A stretch of DNA of 12,006 nucleotides, from positions 1-12,006 of the forward strand of contig JAFDFH010000046.1 of assembly GCA_019309945.1 (NCBI GenBank). Direction: 5' to 3'. The notes under the pieces are model-generated. The model worked only from the letters and a program-made list of their open reading frames with translations. It was not told where the DNA came from and searched no databases. Numbering within the stretch: the first letter of the stretch is position 1; the number at the start of each line of letters is the position of its first letter. Shown one piece after another: positions 5,246 to 12,006 of this stretch. Source of the stretch: Deltaproteobacteria bacterium (GTDB lineage: Bacteria > Desulfobacterota > Desulfobacteria > Desulfobacterales > JAFDFH01). Both the position numbers and the translations under genes were made by a program.

Positions 5246-7777
5246 ATGATCCTGAATTTATTAACCAAAGTTTTTGGAAGTAAAAACGAACGGGAATTAA
5301 AAAAGCTCCAGCCGATCGTTGAAAAGATTAATACCTTTGAACCTGAATTACAGGCCATGAGCGACGGTCAGCTTAAGGCCAGGACGTCACAATTTAAAGA
5401 GCGACTTGAAAAAGGGGAATCCATGGAAGATGTCCTTCCAGAAACTTTTGCGACCGTGCGCGAGGCTTCTGTAAGAACACTGAATATGCGACATTTTGAT
5501 GTCCAGCTTGTTGGAGGGATTGTTCTTCATCAAGGTAAAATCGCAGAGATGAAAACCGGTGAAGGAAAAACGCTGGCAGCAACTCTTCCGGCTTACCTGA
5601 ATGCTTTGACCGGCAGAGGTGTTCATATCATTACAGTTAACGATTACCTGGCAAGACGGGATACGGAGTGGATGGGGCAAATCTATAATTTTCTGGGCCT
5701 TTCGGTGGGCACCATCCTGCACGGCCTGGACGACAATGAGCATAAAGCGGCTTACCGTTCTGATATCACCTATGGTACCAACAACGAGTTTGGTTTTGAT
5801 TATCTAAGAGACAATATGAAATTCGACCGGGAATCACTCGTCCAGCCGGAGCTCAACTTTGCCATTGTGGACGAGGTGGACAGCATACTCGTGGACGAGG
5901 CCCGAACACCCCTTATCATATCCGGTCCGGCTGAAAAATCGACCCATTTATATTATCAGGTCAACAGCATTATTCCAAAACTCGTTCGAGACAAGGATTT
6001 CACAATTGACGAAAAAGCCCGGACATCCGTGTTGACCGAAGATGGAGTTGCGAACTGTGAAAGAATACTCAAGGTCGACAATCTATATGATCCTAAATAT
6101 ATTGAACTTTTGCATCATATTAACCAGGGCCTGAAGGCACATACCCTTTTCAAACTGGATGTTGATTATATTGTTAAGCAAGGTGAAGTTATCATCGTCG
6201 ATGAGTTCACGGGTCGTCTGATGCCTGGTCGCCGATACAGCGAGGGACTGCACCAGGCCCTTGAGGCCAAGGAAAATGTCAAAATCGAAAATGAAAACCA
6301 GACCCTGGCGACGATCACTTTCCAGAATTATTTTAGAATGTATAATAAGCTTGCCGGTATGACAGGTACGGCGGATACGGAGGCGGCTGAATTCAAGAAA
6401 ATATATGAGCTGGATGTAATGGCTATCCCCACACACAAAACCATGATCCGGACTGATTATGCGGATGTGATCTATAAAACACGGGAGGAAAAATTTGAAG
6501 CGGCCCTGAACGAGATCAGCGAATTGAATGAAAAAGGACAGCCTGTTTTGGTGGGTACGATTTCGATCGATGTTTCAGAAGGTCTGAGCAAAAAACTCAA
6601 AAAAAAGGGGATTAAACACACGGTCCTGAACGCAAAAAATCATGAAAAAGAGGCTGAGATCATTGCCATGGCAGGTCAGAAAGGGGCCGTGACGATATCC
6701 ACAAACATGGCCGGTCGAGGTACGGATATCGTTCTGGGTGAAAAAGTAACTGAACGGGGTGGACTTCACATACTTGGAACGGAAAGACATGAAAGCCGGC
6801 GTATTGACAATCAGCTTCGAGGACGTTCCGGAAGGCAGGGCGACCCCGGATCATCGCGTTTCTATCTTTCTCTGGAGGATGACCTTCTCAGAATATTCGG
6901 TGGTGAACGTATCGGTGGTATTATGGAAAAGCTGGGAATGGAAAAGGGTGAGCCGATCGAGCATAATCTCATCAGCAAAGCGATTGAAAATGCTCAGAGC
7001 AAAGTAGAAGGGCACAACTTTGATATTCGGAAGCAGCTCCTCGAGTATGATGACGTGATGAATCAGCAGCGCGAAGTCATATATAAACAACGCCGTGAAG
7101 CATTGGCTGGAAAAGACTCGAAAGCATCCATAGAAGATATGATCATGGAAAAAGCCGAGGAAATCGCAGATCTGTTTGCGGATGAAAAGGCCCTTCCGGA
7201 AGACTGGGACATCAAAGGGCTGGATGAGGCGGTATTTAAACAATTTAACTTCCGTTTAGACGGCTTGAAGAAAGAAATACCAGAAGGACTGACCGGCGAT
7301 GGATTGGCACAGCTGATATACGAATCGGCGCTTAAGGTATATAAAGAAAAAGAAGCCGTAATCGGGGCTGAGGATTTCAGGAACCTGGAACGTATTATTA
7401 TGCTGCAAACCGTAGACAACCTATGGAAAGATCATTTACTCTCGATGGATCATCTGAAAGAAGGTATCGGGCTCAGGGGTTACGCCCAGCAAAACCCTTT
7501 GATTGTTTATAAAAAAGAGGGATTTGAGATGTTCCAGGAAATGATCGCCAGGGTCAAGGAAGAGGTTGTAGGAATTCTTTTTAGAATTCAGATTGCCGAA
7601 CCCGAAAGGATGGATATATTAAGACAACCCCAGGAACAGGATCTCGTTTTTTCCGGTGCAGATGGTGCCGGCGAAACAAAGAAAAAACCGGTCAAGCGAA
7701 CTGAAAAAAAAGTGGGTCGAAATGCTCCCTGCCCTTGCGGAAGCGGGAAGAAATATAAAAAGTGCTGTGGCGCCTAA
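5246..7777 (+). CDS. secA: Preprotein translocase ATPase subunit SecA
   Basis: SecA is the ATP-driven motor that pushes unfolded preproteins through SecYEG at the inner membrane. The 843-residue protein is close to the family's usual length (E. coli about 900). Visible landmarks in order: N-terminal FGSKNERELKKL; Walker A MKTGEGKT (102-109); VNDYLARRD; DEAD-type motif VDEVDSILVDEARTPLIISG (D209-D212); cross-linking domain and NBD2 entry VDEFTGRLMPGRRYSEGLHQ; GMTGTADTEA; motif TNMAGRGTDIVLG; helical scaffold and wing domains; and a C-terminal zinc/SecB-binding tail, VGRNAPCPCGSGKKYKKCC, with C829, C831, C840 and C841. The tail ends CC rather than the E. coli CH. GGAGGA (5229-5234) lies 11 bases before ATG 5246; no other in-frame start fits. 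No secM precedes it. Confidence 0.98.
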   Translation: MILNLLTKVFGSKNERELKKLQPIVEKINTFEPELQAMSDGQLKARTSQFKERLEKGESMEDVLPETFATVREASVRTLNMRHFDVQLVGGIVLHQGKIAEMKTGEGKTLAATLPAYLNALTGRGVHIITVNDYLARRDTEWMGQIYNFLGLSVGTILHGLDDNEHKAAYRSDITYGTNNEFGFDYLRDNMKFDRESLVQPELNFAIVDEVDSILVDEARTPLIISGPAEKSTHLYYQVNSIIPKLVRDKDFTIDEKARTSVLTEDGVANCERILKVDNLYDPKYIELLHHINQGLKAHTLFKLDVDYIVKQGEVIIVDEFTGRLMPGRRYSEGLHQALEAKENVKIENENQTLATITFQNYFRMYNKLAGMTGTADTEAAEFKKIYELDVMAIPTHKTMIRTDYADVIYKTREEKFEAALNEISELNEKGQPVLVGTISIDVSEGLSKKLKKKGIKHTVLNAKNHEKEAEIIAMAGQKGAVTISTNMAGRGTDIVLGEKVTERGGLHILGTERHESRRIDNQLRGRSGRQGDPGSSRFYLSLEDDLLRIFGGERIGGIMEKLGMEKGEPIEHNLISKAIENAQSKVEGHNFDIRKQLLEYDDVMNQQREVIYKQRREALAGKDSKASIEDMIMEKAEEIADLFADEKALPEDWDIKGLDEAVFKQFNFRLDGLKKEIPEGLTGDGLAQLIYESALKVYKEKEAVIGAEDFRNLERIIMLQTVDNLWKDHLLSMDHLKEGIGLRGYAQQNPLIVYKKEGFEMFQEMIARVKEEVVGILFRIQIAEPERMDILRQPQEQDLVFSGADGAGETKKKPVKRTEKKVGRNAPCPCGSGKKYKKCCGA

Positions 7778-7781
7778 ACGG

Positions 7782-8084
7782 TAGAGCCAATTTCAAAACG
7801 TCCCAATTTGTCCAATCTCTGCGTCAGGCTCAAATTTGATGAACTCGTAAAAAGTCCGATTTAGACGGTTTCTTAAAAAGTTTAAATTCAAGGCGTGCAA
7901 ATTTTGTAATCATGAGGCGTACTTTTCGTACGTTGAATGATTACAAAATGCAGCACAACGCAGAAGTTGGACTCTTTACGAGACCGTCAAATTTTAATCC
8001 TCGCAATACTAAATGTATGGCTGTGGTTAAAATTTTCGCCTTCCTTGACCTTGAACAAACTGAAACGTTTTGAAACTGGCTCTA
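7782..8084. repeat. 303-bp nested inverted-repeat region downstream of secA
   Basis: The outer arms 7782-7819 and 8047-8084 match at 31 of 38 positions; the outermost 20 bases (starting TAGAGCCA) differ at only one. Inside lie a second inverted repeat (7831-7995) and a third hairpin in which AAATTTTAATCC (about 7989) opposes GGTTAAAATTT (about 8025) around ATAC/GTAT. Together they can form a three-way-junction-like fold. It begins four bases after the secA stop, so it may terminate or stabilise the secA transcript. No gene is visible in it. The arrangement looks like one repeat inserted in, or grown within, another. Confidence 0.6.
7831..7995. repeat. CTCGTAAAAAGTCC-type dispersed inverted repeat
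   Basis: The arms 7831-7857 and 7969-7995 match at 22 of 27 positions, with CTCGTAAA at the core. The inner stem ATTTTGTAATCAT (7901-7913) pairs perfectly with 7937-7949, and the apex CGTAC/GTACG (7918-7922, 7928-7932) closes on a 5-base loop. From memory, repeats reading GGACTTTTTACGAG with an inner GTACG stem are scattered through many deltaproteobacterial genomes; this was not searched. It is likely a non-autonomous dispersed repeat. Confidence 0.6.
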
Positions 8085-8111
8085 TAAAGTGAAATATTTT
8101 ATAGATCTCCC

Positions 8112-8139
8112 TTTACACAATCTGGTTCAAAATTATATT
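8112..8139 (+). promoter_or_regulatory. Possible promoter for the clpS-clpA-aat cluster
   Basis: TTTACA (8112-8117) and TATATT (8134-8139) are 16 bases apart. Transcription from here would cross the repeat element at 8160-8430 and put it in a long clpS leader. This is the best candidate seen upstream of clpS, but it is only moderately close to consensus. Confidence 0.4.
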
Positions 8140-8159
8140 GAAAAATACATGAATGGATG

Positions 8160-8430
8160 GTAACTTCTCAATATGTTCTGTAAGGCCCGCTACGCCATCC
8201 GGTAATTTTTTTCAATACGGCCAAAACTTGTCGTTAAGGGCGCCTAACAGTGACCCGCGCACGGGATCTAAAATGAGGGTGTTACTTAGCACAAACAGGC
8301 TACAATCAACAATTTATCCTGTTCGGGTCTCTGTAAGCCGCCCTAAACGGCTTCAAACAGTTGCCCGCTTTGAAAAAAATGACCGGAGGACTCCGCTATT
8401 ATGTTTAAACATAAGTTTTTGAGAAGTTAC
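8160..8430. mobile_element. 271-bp MITE-like element with 12-bp terminal inverted repeats (copy A)
   Basis: GTAACTTCTCAA (8160-8171) is exactly inverted at 8419-8430, and TATGTT follows on both sides, offset by five bases on the right. Positions 8167-8313 are about 92% identical, without gaps (11 differences in 147), to 11757-11903. Internal structures include the stem AGCCG/CGGCT (8336-8352) and the 16-base palindrome TTATGTTTAAACATAA (8399-8414). An open frame across it (8153-8422) has no ribosome-binding site and is not called a gene. No target-site duplication was found. The terminal GTAAC is shared with the GTTCA-type elements. Confidence 0.6.
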
Positions 8431-8466
8431 AGCCGGTTTGAGGTGCAAACTGTCAAATACGAATGA
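8401..8466 (+). CDS. Possible 21-codon upstream ORF coupled to clpS
   Basis: ATG 8401 is preceded at a 10-base distance by GGAGGA (8385-8390), the best Shine-Dalgarno sequence in this region. The frame encodes MFKHKFLRSYSRFEVQTVKYE and stops at 8464-8466, four bases before the clpS ATG, which has no clear ribosome-binding site of its own. That layout suits translational coupling. The start codon lies inside a 16-base palindrome and the first part of the ORF inside the repeat element, so chance is a real alternative. No peptide family is recognised. Confidence 0.35.
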   Translation: MFKHKFLRSYSRFEVQTVKYE

Positions 8467-8470
8467 TTCC

Positions 8471-8785
8471 ATGAGCTCGTCCAATCCTGAAATAAAAGAG
8501 TGGGTAGCCTCCAAGACCCGGAGTGAAGTCAAAGAACCCCCCATGTATCAGGTGTTGCTGATTAATGATGATTACACGACGATGGAATTTGTTGTCGAAA
8601 TCCTCATGTTCATATTTAACAAATCAACGGAAGAATCAATGCATATCATGCTGAAGGTTCATAGAGAAGGGATGGGGCTTTGTGGAGTTTACACCTACGA
8701 AGTCGCTGAAACCAAGGTGGATACCGTTCATGCTTTAGCCCGGGAAAAAGGTTTTCCGCTGAAATGTGCCATGGAGGAAGTCTAG
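8471..8785 (+). CDS. clpS: ATP-dependent Clp protease adaptor ClpS
   Basis: ClpS is the bacterial N-recognin: it binds proteins with N-terminal Leu, Phe, Tyr or Trp and delivers them to ClpA. From ATG 8471 it has 104 residues, about the size of E. coli ClpS. The core PPMYQVLLINDDYTTMEFVV carries the pocket residues N32, D33, D34, T36 and M38; H64 in KVHREGMG completes the pocket, followed by GVYTYEVAETK. A flexible N-terminal extension of about 22 residues, needed for delivery to ClpA, is present. No Shine-Dalgarno sequence precedes ATG 8471. An in-frame TTG at 8438 would add 11 residues, also without a convincing site, so coupling to the upstream ORF is suggested. clpA starts four bases after the stop. 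Confidence 0.95.
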   Translation: MSSSNPEIKEWVASKTRSEVKEPPMYQVLLINDDYTTMEFVVEILMFIFNKSTEESMHIMLKVHREGMGLCGVYTYEVAETKVDTVHALAREKGFPLKCAMEEV

Positions 8786-8789
8786 TGCC

Positions 8790-11027
8790 ATGATTAGCAA
8801 GGATTTAAGTACAACCCTGGGATTCGCAGTCCGAGAAGCCCGTAAAAGACGTCATGAGTATGTCTGCATTGAACACATGCTTTTTGCCATCCTGCATGAC
8901 AGCACCGGAGTAGAAATTATTGAAAGCTGTGGAGGGAATGTCAAAAGACTTAAGTACACACTAGAAGATTTCTTCGATGAACGGATGGAGAAAATTCCGG
9001 ATGGAAATGAATTCGTTCTCCAGCAGACCATCGCTTTTCAAAGAGTTATCCAGCGGGCCGTCGGTCATGTACGGTCTGCTGAAAAGCAGGAAGTAGAAAT
9101 CAGTGACATTCTGGTAGCCATCTTTCAGGAAAAAGATTCCAATGCTGCCTATTTTATGAATTCCGAAGGTATTTCACGTCTTGATATATTAAATTATATT
9201 TCCCACAATGTCTCTAATCTACCTTTAACCGAGGAGTCGGGTGGATTTGCAAAAACAGATAAAACAGAGAAAAAGAAGAAAGCAGGCCCCCTTGAGGTGT
9301 TTACCATCGATCTTATCAAACAAGCCGCTCTGGGAAAGCTGGATCCGCTTATCGGCCGCAAGCTGGAGCTGGAGCGTACCATGCAGGTGCTCTGCCGGAG
9401 GCGCAAAAACAACCCGGTTTTTGTAGGCGACCCCGGTGTGGGGAAAACCGCCCTGGCCGAAGGCCTGGTTCAAAAAATTCAGAAAGGGGATGTCCCGGAT
9501 TTACTCAAAGACACTCAAATTTATTCCCTTGATTTAGGGGCACTTTTGGCGGGGACGAAATTCCGCGGCGATTTTGAACAGCGCTTAAAAGCGGTTATTG
9601 CAGCACTGAAAAAGAAAAAAAATGCGATTTTGTTCATTGATGAGATCCACACAATCGTCGGGGCGGGAGCAACCAGCAGCGGTTCCATGGATGCGTCAAA
9701 TATTTTAAAGCCGGTGCTGGCAACCGGTGACCTTCGGTGTATCGGGTCAACCACCTATGAAGAGTATAAAAATCACTTTGAAAAGGATCGTGCCTTCTCC
9801 CGCCGGTTTGAGAAAATCGAAATTGCCGAACCTCCGATTTCAGAGTCAATTCAAATTTTAAAAGGGCTTCGATCGCGTTATGAGGAACACCACGATATAG
9901 TGTATACGGATTCTGCACTCAAAGCCGCTTGTGAATTATCCGCCAAGTATCTCTATGATCGTTATCTCCCGGACAAGGCCATTGACGTCATCGACGAAGC
10001 CGGGGCCTTCGTTCGGCTCTCCGGGGCTTCCAATAGAAAAAAGATCAATCCCGCGGATATCGAAAAAATCGTCGCCAAAATGGCAAAGATCCCCCCCCAG
10101 AGTGTATCCACGTCTGATAAAATGAAATTGGAGTCCCTTGAAGATCGAATGAAGCAAGTCGTTTTTGGGCAGGACGACGCTATCGCTTCTCTGGTTACTT
10201 CTATTAAACGCACCCGTGCCGGACTCGAAACATTGGGTCATCCGGTGGGATCATTTTTATTTACCGGTCCGACCGGTGTCGGAAAGACAGAAGTTTCCCG
10301 GCAACTTTCAATGTGTTTAGGTGTCCAGTTTATCCGCTATGATATGAGTGAATACATGGAAAAACACGCCGTCGCCCGTCTCATCGGGGCACCTCCCGGT
10401 TATATCGGCTTTGACCAGGGAGGCCTTCTAACGGATGACATCCGCAAACACCCATACAGCGTATTGCTTTTAGATGAAATAGAGAAAGCGCATCCCGATC
10501 TCTTTAACATTTTGCTCCAGGTTTTGGACCATGCCACCCTGACAGACAATACTGGAAAAAAAGCGGATTTCAGAAATGCCATTATCATTATGACGTCAAA
10601 TGCCGGGGCAAGGGAAATGAGCACCCAGACAATCGGCTTCGGCGATGTTCAATATGACCCTGAATTCAAAGGGAAGAAGGCGATTGAAAAGTTTTTCAGC
10701 CCGGAATTCAGAAACCGTCTCGATGGGATCATTACGTTTAATTCCCTGAGTGTCGAAATAATGGAAAAAGTGGTGGACAAGTTCATGGTCGAACTCAATG
10801 AGCAACTTTCCGCTAAAAGGGTTTCGCTGATGATTTCCGACAAGGCCAGAACATGGTTGGCTAAAAAAGGACATGATCCGCGCTTCGGTGCAAGGCCCCT
10901 TGGCCGTGTCGTTCAAACAGAAATAAAAGACCTACTGTCCGATCAGATTCTGTTTGGACAACTTGAAAAAGGCGGAATGCTTTTTGTTGATGTTGCGAAC
11001 GACAAATTAATCTTTAACTATTCCTGA
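8790..11027 (+). CDS. clpA: AAA+ unfoldase ClpA of the ClpAP protease
   Basis: ClpA forms the hexameric ATPase that unfolds substrates and feeds them to ClpP in the cytoplasm. The protein has 745 residues (E. coli 758). It has the N-terminal Clp repeat domain (about 1-140) that docks ClpS; the first AAA+ module with Walker A GDPGVGKT (213-220) and Walker B LFIDEIH (281-287); the second with Walker A GPTGVGKT (493-500) and Walker B LLLDEIEKAH (559-568); and the ClpP-binding IGF loop (615-617). There is no long middle domain, which separates it from ClpB and ClpC. ATG 8790 is chosen because GGAGGA (8773-8778) within the end of clpS lies 11 bases upstream; GTG 8766 would overlap clpS and precede that site. 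It is co-transcribed with clpS; clpP is not in the window. Confidence 0.97.
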   Translation: MISKDLSTTLGFAVREARKRRHEYVCIEHMLFAILHDSTGVEIIESCGGNVKRLKYTLEDFFDERMEKIPDGNEFVLQQTIAFQRVIQRAVGHVRSAEKQEVEISDILVAIFQEKDSNAAYFMNSEGISRLDILNYISHNVSNLPLTEESGGFAKTDKTEKKKKAGPLEVFTIDLIKQAALGKLDPLIGRKLELERTMQVLCRRRKNNPVFVGDPGVGKTALAEGLVQKIQKGDVPDLLKDTQIYSLDLGALLAGTKFRGDFEQRLKAVIAALKKKKNAILFIDEIHTIVGAGATSSGSMDASNILKPVLATGDLRCIGSTTYEEYKNHFEKDRAFSRRFEKIEIAEPPISESIQILKGLRSRYEEHHDIVYTDSALKAACELSAKYLYDRYLPDKAIDVIDEAGAFVRLSGASNRKKINPADIEKIVAKMAKIPPQSVSTSDKMKLESLEDRMKQVVFGQDDAIASLVTSIKRTRAGLETLGHPVGSFLFTGPTGVGKTEVSRQLSMCLGVQFIRYDMSEYMEKHAVARLIGAPPGYIGFDQGGLLTDDIRKHPYSVLLLDEIEKAHPDLFNILLQVLDHATLTDNTGKKADFRNAIIIMTSNAGAREMSTQTIGFGDVQYDPEFKGKKAIEKFFSPEFRNRLDGIITFNSLSVEIMEKVVDKFMVELNEQLSAKRVSLMISDKARTWLAKKGHDPRFGARPLGRVVQTEIKDLLSDQILFGQLEKGGMLFVDVANDKLIFNYS

Positions 11028-11038
11028 TCACATTTTTC

Positions 11039-11739
11039 ATGCCTGTTTTTTTTTATCCGATAAACTTGGATTCCCTCCCCCCCATCTGGCCCGTGAAGAC
11101 GGTTTGCTGGCAGTGGGCGGGGATTTAAGTGAAAAACGTCTACTTCTTGCCTACCGTCAGGGTATTTTCCCGTGGTTTTCAGATGAGGATCCGATCGTAT
11201 GGTGGTCACCGGATCCTCGTCTCGTATTGCTTCCAGATGAAATCAGGATTTCAAAAAGCCTTAAAAAAATCATTAAGAAAGGCGTTTTCCATGTGACCAT
11301 GGACACTGCCTTTGATCAGGTGATAAATTCGTGCGCACAGGTTCGAATACAGAAGCGTGAAGGAACATGGATCATTAAAGAGATGGTCGATGCGTACGTA
11401 AAGCTACATGAATCGGGTTACGCACATTCGGTGGAAGCCTGGTACGAAGGAGCGTTGGCAGGAGGATTATACGGGGTTTCGCTTGGGAAATGTTTTTTCG
11501 GAGAATCGATGTTTACACATGTTAGCAATGCTTCCAAAGTGGCTTTTATCACACTGGTGAACTATCTTAAATCAATGGCCTTTGATTTAATCGATTGTCA
11601 AGTTGCCACAGCGCATTTGATCCGTTTTGGGGCAAGAAAAATACCGAGAAACCAATTTCTGGAATTGCTTCAAAAATCCCTTACCGCACCAACAAGGAGG
11701 GGGCCCTGGAGCTTGACAAAGTTGATCCATGATGGTTAG
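11039..11739 (+). CDS. aat: Leucyl/phenylalanyl-tRNA-protein transferase, with an N-terminal frameshift in a T9 run
   Basis: Aat transfers Leu or Phe from aminoacyl-tRNA to proteins with N-terminal Lys or Arg, creating degrons for ClpS. Family signatures are clear: LLAVGGDLS, GIFPWF, WWSPDPR, GTWI, HSVEAWY, FFGESMF, NASKVAF and DCQVATAHL. The body is in one frame from at least 11041 to the stop at 11737-11739 (upstream reading FFLSDKLGFPPPHLAREDG). In that frame the first standard start codon is TTG 11104, inside a conserved motif, so too late. The expected MPVF start is present at ATG 11039, 11 bases after clpA, but in another frame; the switch falls in nine T (11046-11054). With slippage the protein would be about 233 residues, as in E. 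coli. A sequencing error, slippage or real mutation are all possible. The start has no Shine-Dalgarno sequence. Confidence 0.85.
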
Positions 11740-11756
11740 CGCCAACTCCCCAATCC

Positions 11757-11903
11757 CTCAATATGTTCCGGTAGGCCCGCTATGCCATCCGGTAATTTTT
11801 TTCAATACGGCCAAAACTTGCCGTTAAGGGCGCCTAACAGCGACCCGCGCACGGGATCTAAAATGAATATGTTGCTTAGCACAAACAGGCTGCAATCAAC
11901 AAT
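11757..11903. repeat. Copy B of the 8160-8430 element, truncated
   Basis: This 147-base segment matches 8167-8313 in the same orientation without gaps and with 11 differences. Its left terminus is degenerate (AACTCCCCAA lies upstream in place of GTAACTTCTCAA), and similarity stops at 11903/11904, where the GTTCA-type element begins. The right part seen in copy A is missing from the window. Its short open frame (11782-11982) has no ribosome-binding site and continues into the unrelated neighbouring element, so it is not called a gene. Confidence 0.75.
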
Positions 11904-11904
11904 C

Positions 11905-11946
11905 GTAACCGTTCACAGGTTCAGGGTTCAACGTTCAGGGTTAAGG
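11905..11946. mobile_element. Left arm of a GTTCA-type element, extending toward the window edge
   Basis: It starts GTAACCGTTCACAGGTTCA and continues with GTTCA units every 7-8 bases (11911-11939). It shares GGGTTCAACGTTCAGG with the element in the secA leader. No right terminus (GTGAACGGTTAC) is seen before the window ends, so its full length is unknown. It starts one base after repeat copy B loses similarity, suggesting insertion into that repeat. The remaining bases to 12006 hold no recognisable gene. Confidence 0.55.
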
Positions 11947-12006
11947 ACAAAGAAGGCATTGAAGACCCGAAGACTTCGTTAAAAATGTTCATTTTCCCAA
12001 GTAATT

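Noticed and set aside
8232..8250. attC-like core (GTTAAGG ... GCCTAAC) suggesting an integron cassette
   Set aside because: The GCCTAAC half fits the attC consensus, but the partner half does not, no second core pair is present at the expected distance, and there is no integrase or cassette array.
8153..8422. Open frame of 89 codons across repeat copy A, with a related frame in copy B (11782-11982)
   Set aside because: The shared part follows from the 92%-identical repeat. Neither has a ribosome-binding site, differences between copies are not concentrated at third codon positions, and copy B's frame runs into the unrelated neighbouring element.
8766..8789. clpA start at GTG 8766 overlapping clpS
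   Set aside because: The strong GGAGGA site lies downstream of it at 8773-8778 and serves ATG 8790; the extra eight residues are not typical of ClpA.
11104..11106. aat start at TTG 11104
   Set aside because: It falls inside the conserved GLLAVGGD motif and would remove about 22 conserved residues; the upstream sequence still encodes them in the same frame.

Overview
The window looks like chromosomal sequence of a sulfate-reducer-type Desulfobacterota (former Deltaproteobacteria, most like Desulfobacterales). This is an inference from the style of the housekeeping proteins (FmdB-type zinc ribbon, 843-aa SecA with a CxC...CC tail, ClpS-ClpA-Aat cluster) and from intergenic regions full of dispersed hairpin repeats. 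No taxonomic marker is present. All genes are on the + strand.

Layout: an inverted repeat (3-115); a small FmdB-family zinc-ribbon protein (239-553); a 140-bp hairpin element with an 8-bp target-site duplication (707-846); argC (arginine biosynthesis, 1028-2065); folD (C1-tetrahydrofolate metabolism, 2227-3135); a 389-bp inverted-repeat element carrying a decayed S23/four-helix-bundle gene (3144-3532); a membrane-anchored M23 peptidase (3783-4709) ending in a terminator; a long secA leader containing another hairpin element; secA (5246-7777); a 303-bp nested inverted-repeat region (7782-8084); a 271-bp element with 12-bp terminal inverted repeats (8160-8430); the clpS-clpA-aat cluster (8471-11739); a second copy of that element (11757-11903), apparently interrupted by a fourth GTTCA-type element running off the window.

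Function: clpS, clpA and aat encode the bacterial N-degron pathway. Aat adds Leu/Phe to N-terminal Lys/Arg, ClpS recognises the resulting N-terminus, and ClpA unfolds the substrate for ClpP, which is not in this window. The first codons of aat lie in a different frame from the rest, separated by a run of nine T. clpS lacks a clear ribosome-binding site and may be translated by coupling to a 21-codon upstream ORF whose Shine-Dalgarno sequence comes from the repeat element. secA and the M23 peptidase belong to export and envelope maintenance; argC and folD are biosynthetic and have their own promoter-like sequences.

The most unusual feature is the intergenic repeat family with termini like GTAACCGTTCAC and phased GTTCA units. 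At least four members are visible. One has a perfect 8-bp target-site duplication and one encloses the remains of an S23/four-helix-bundle gene, which suggests mobile hairpin elements whose larger form carries that protein.
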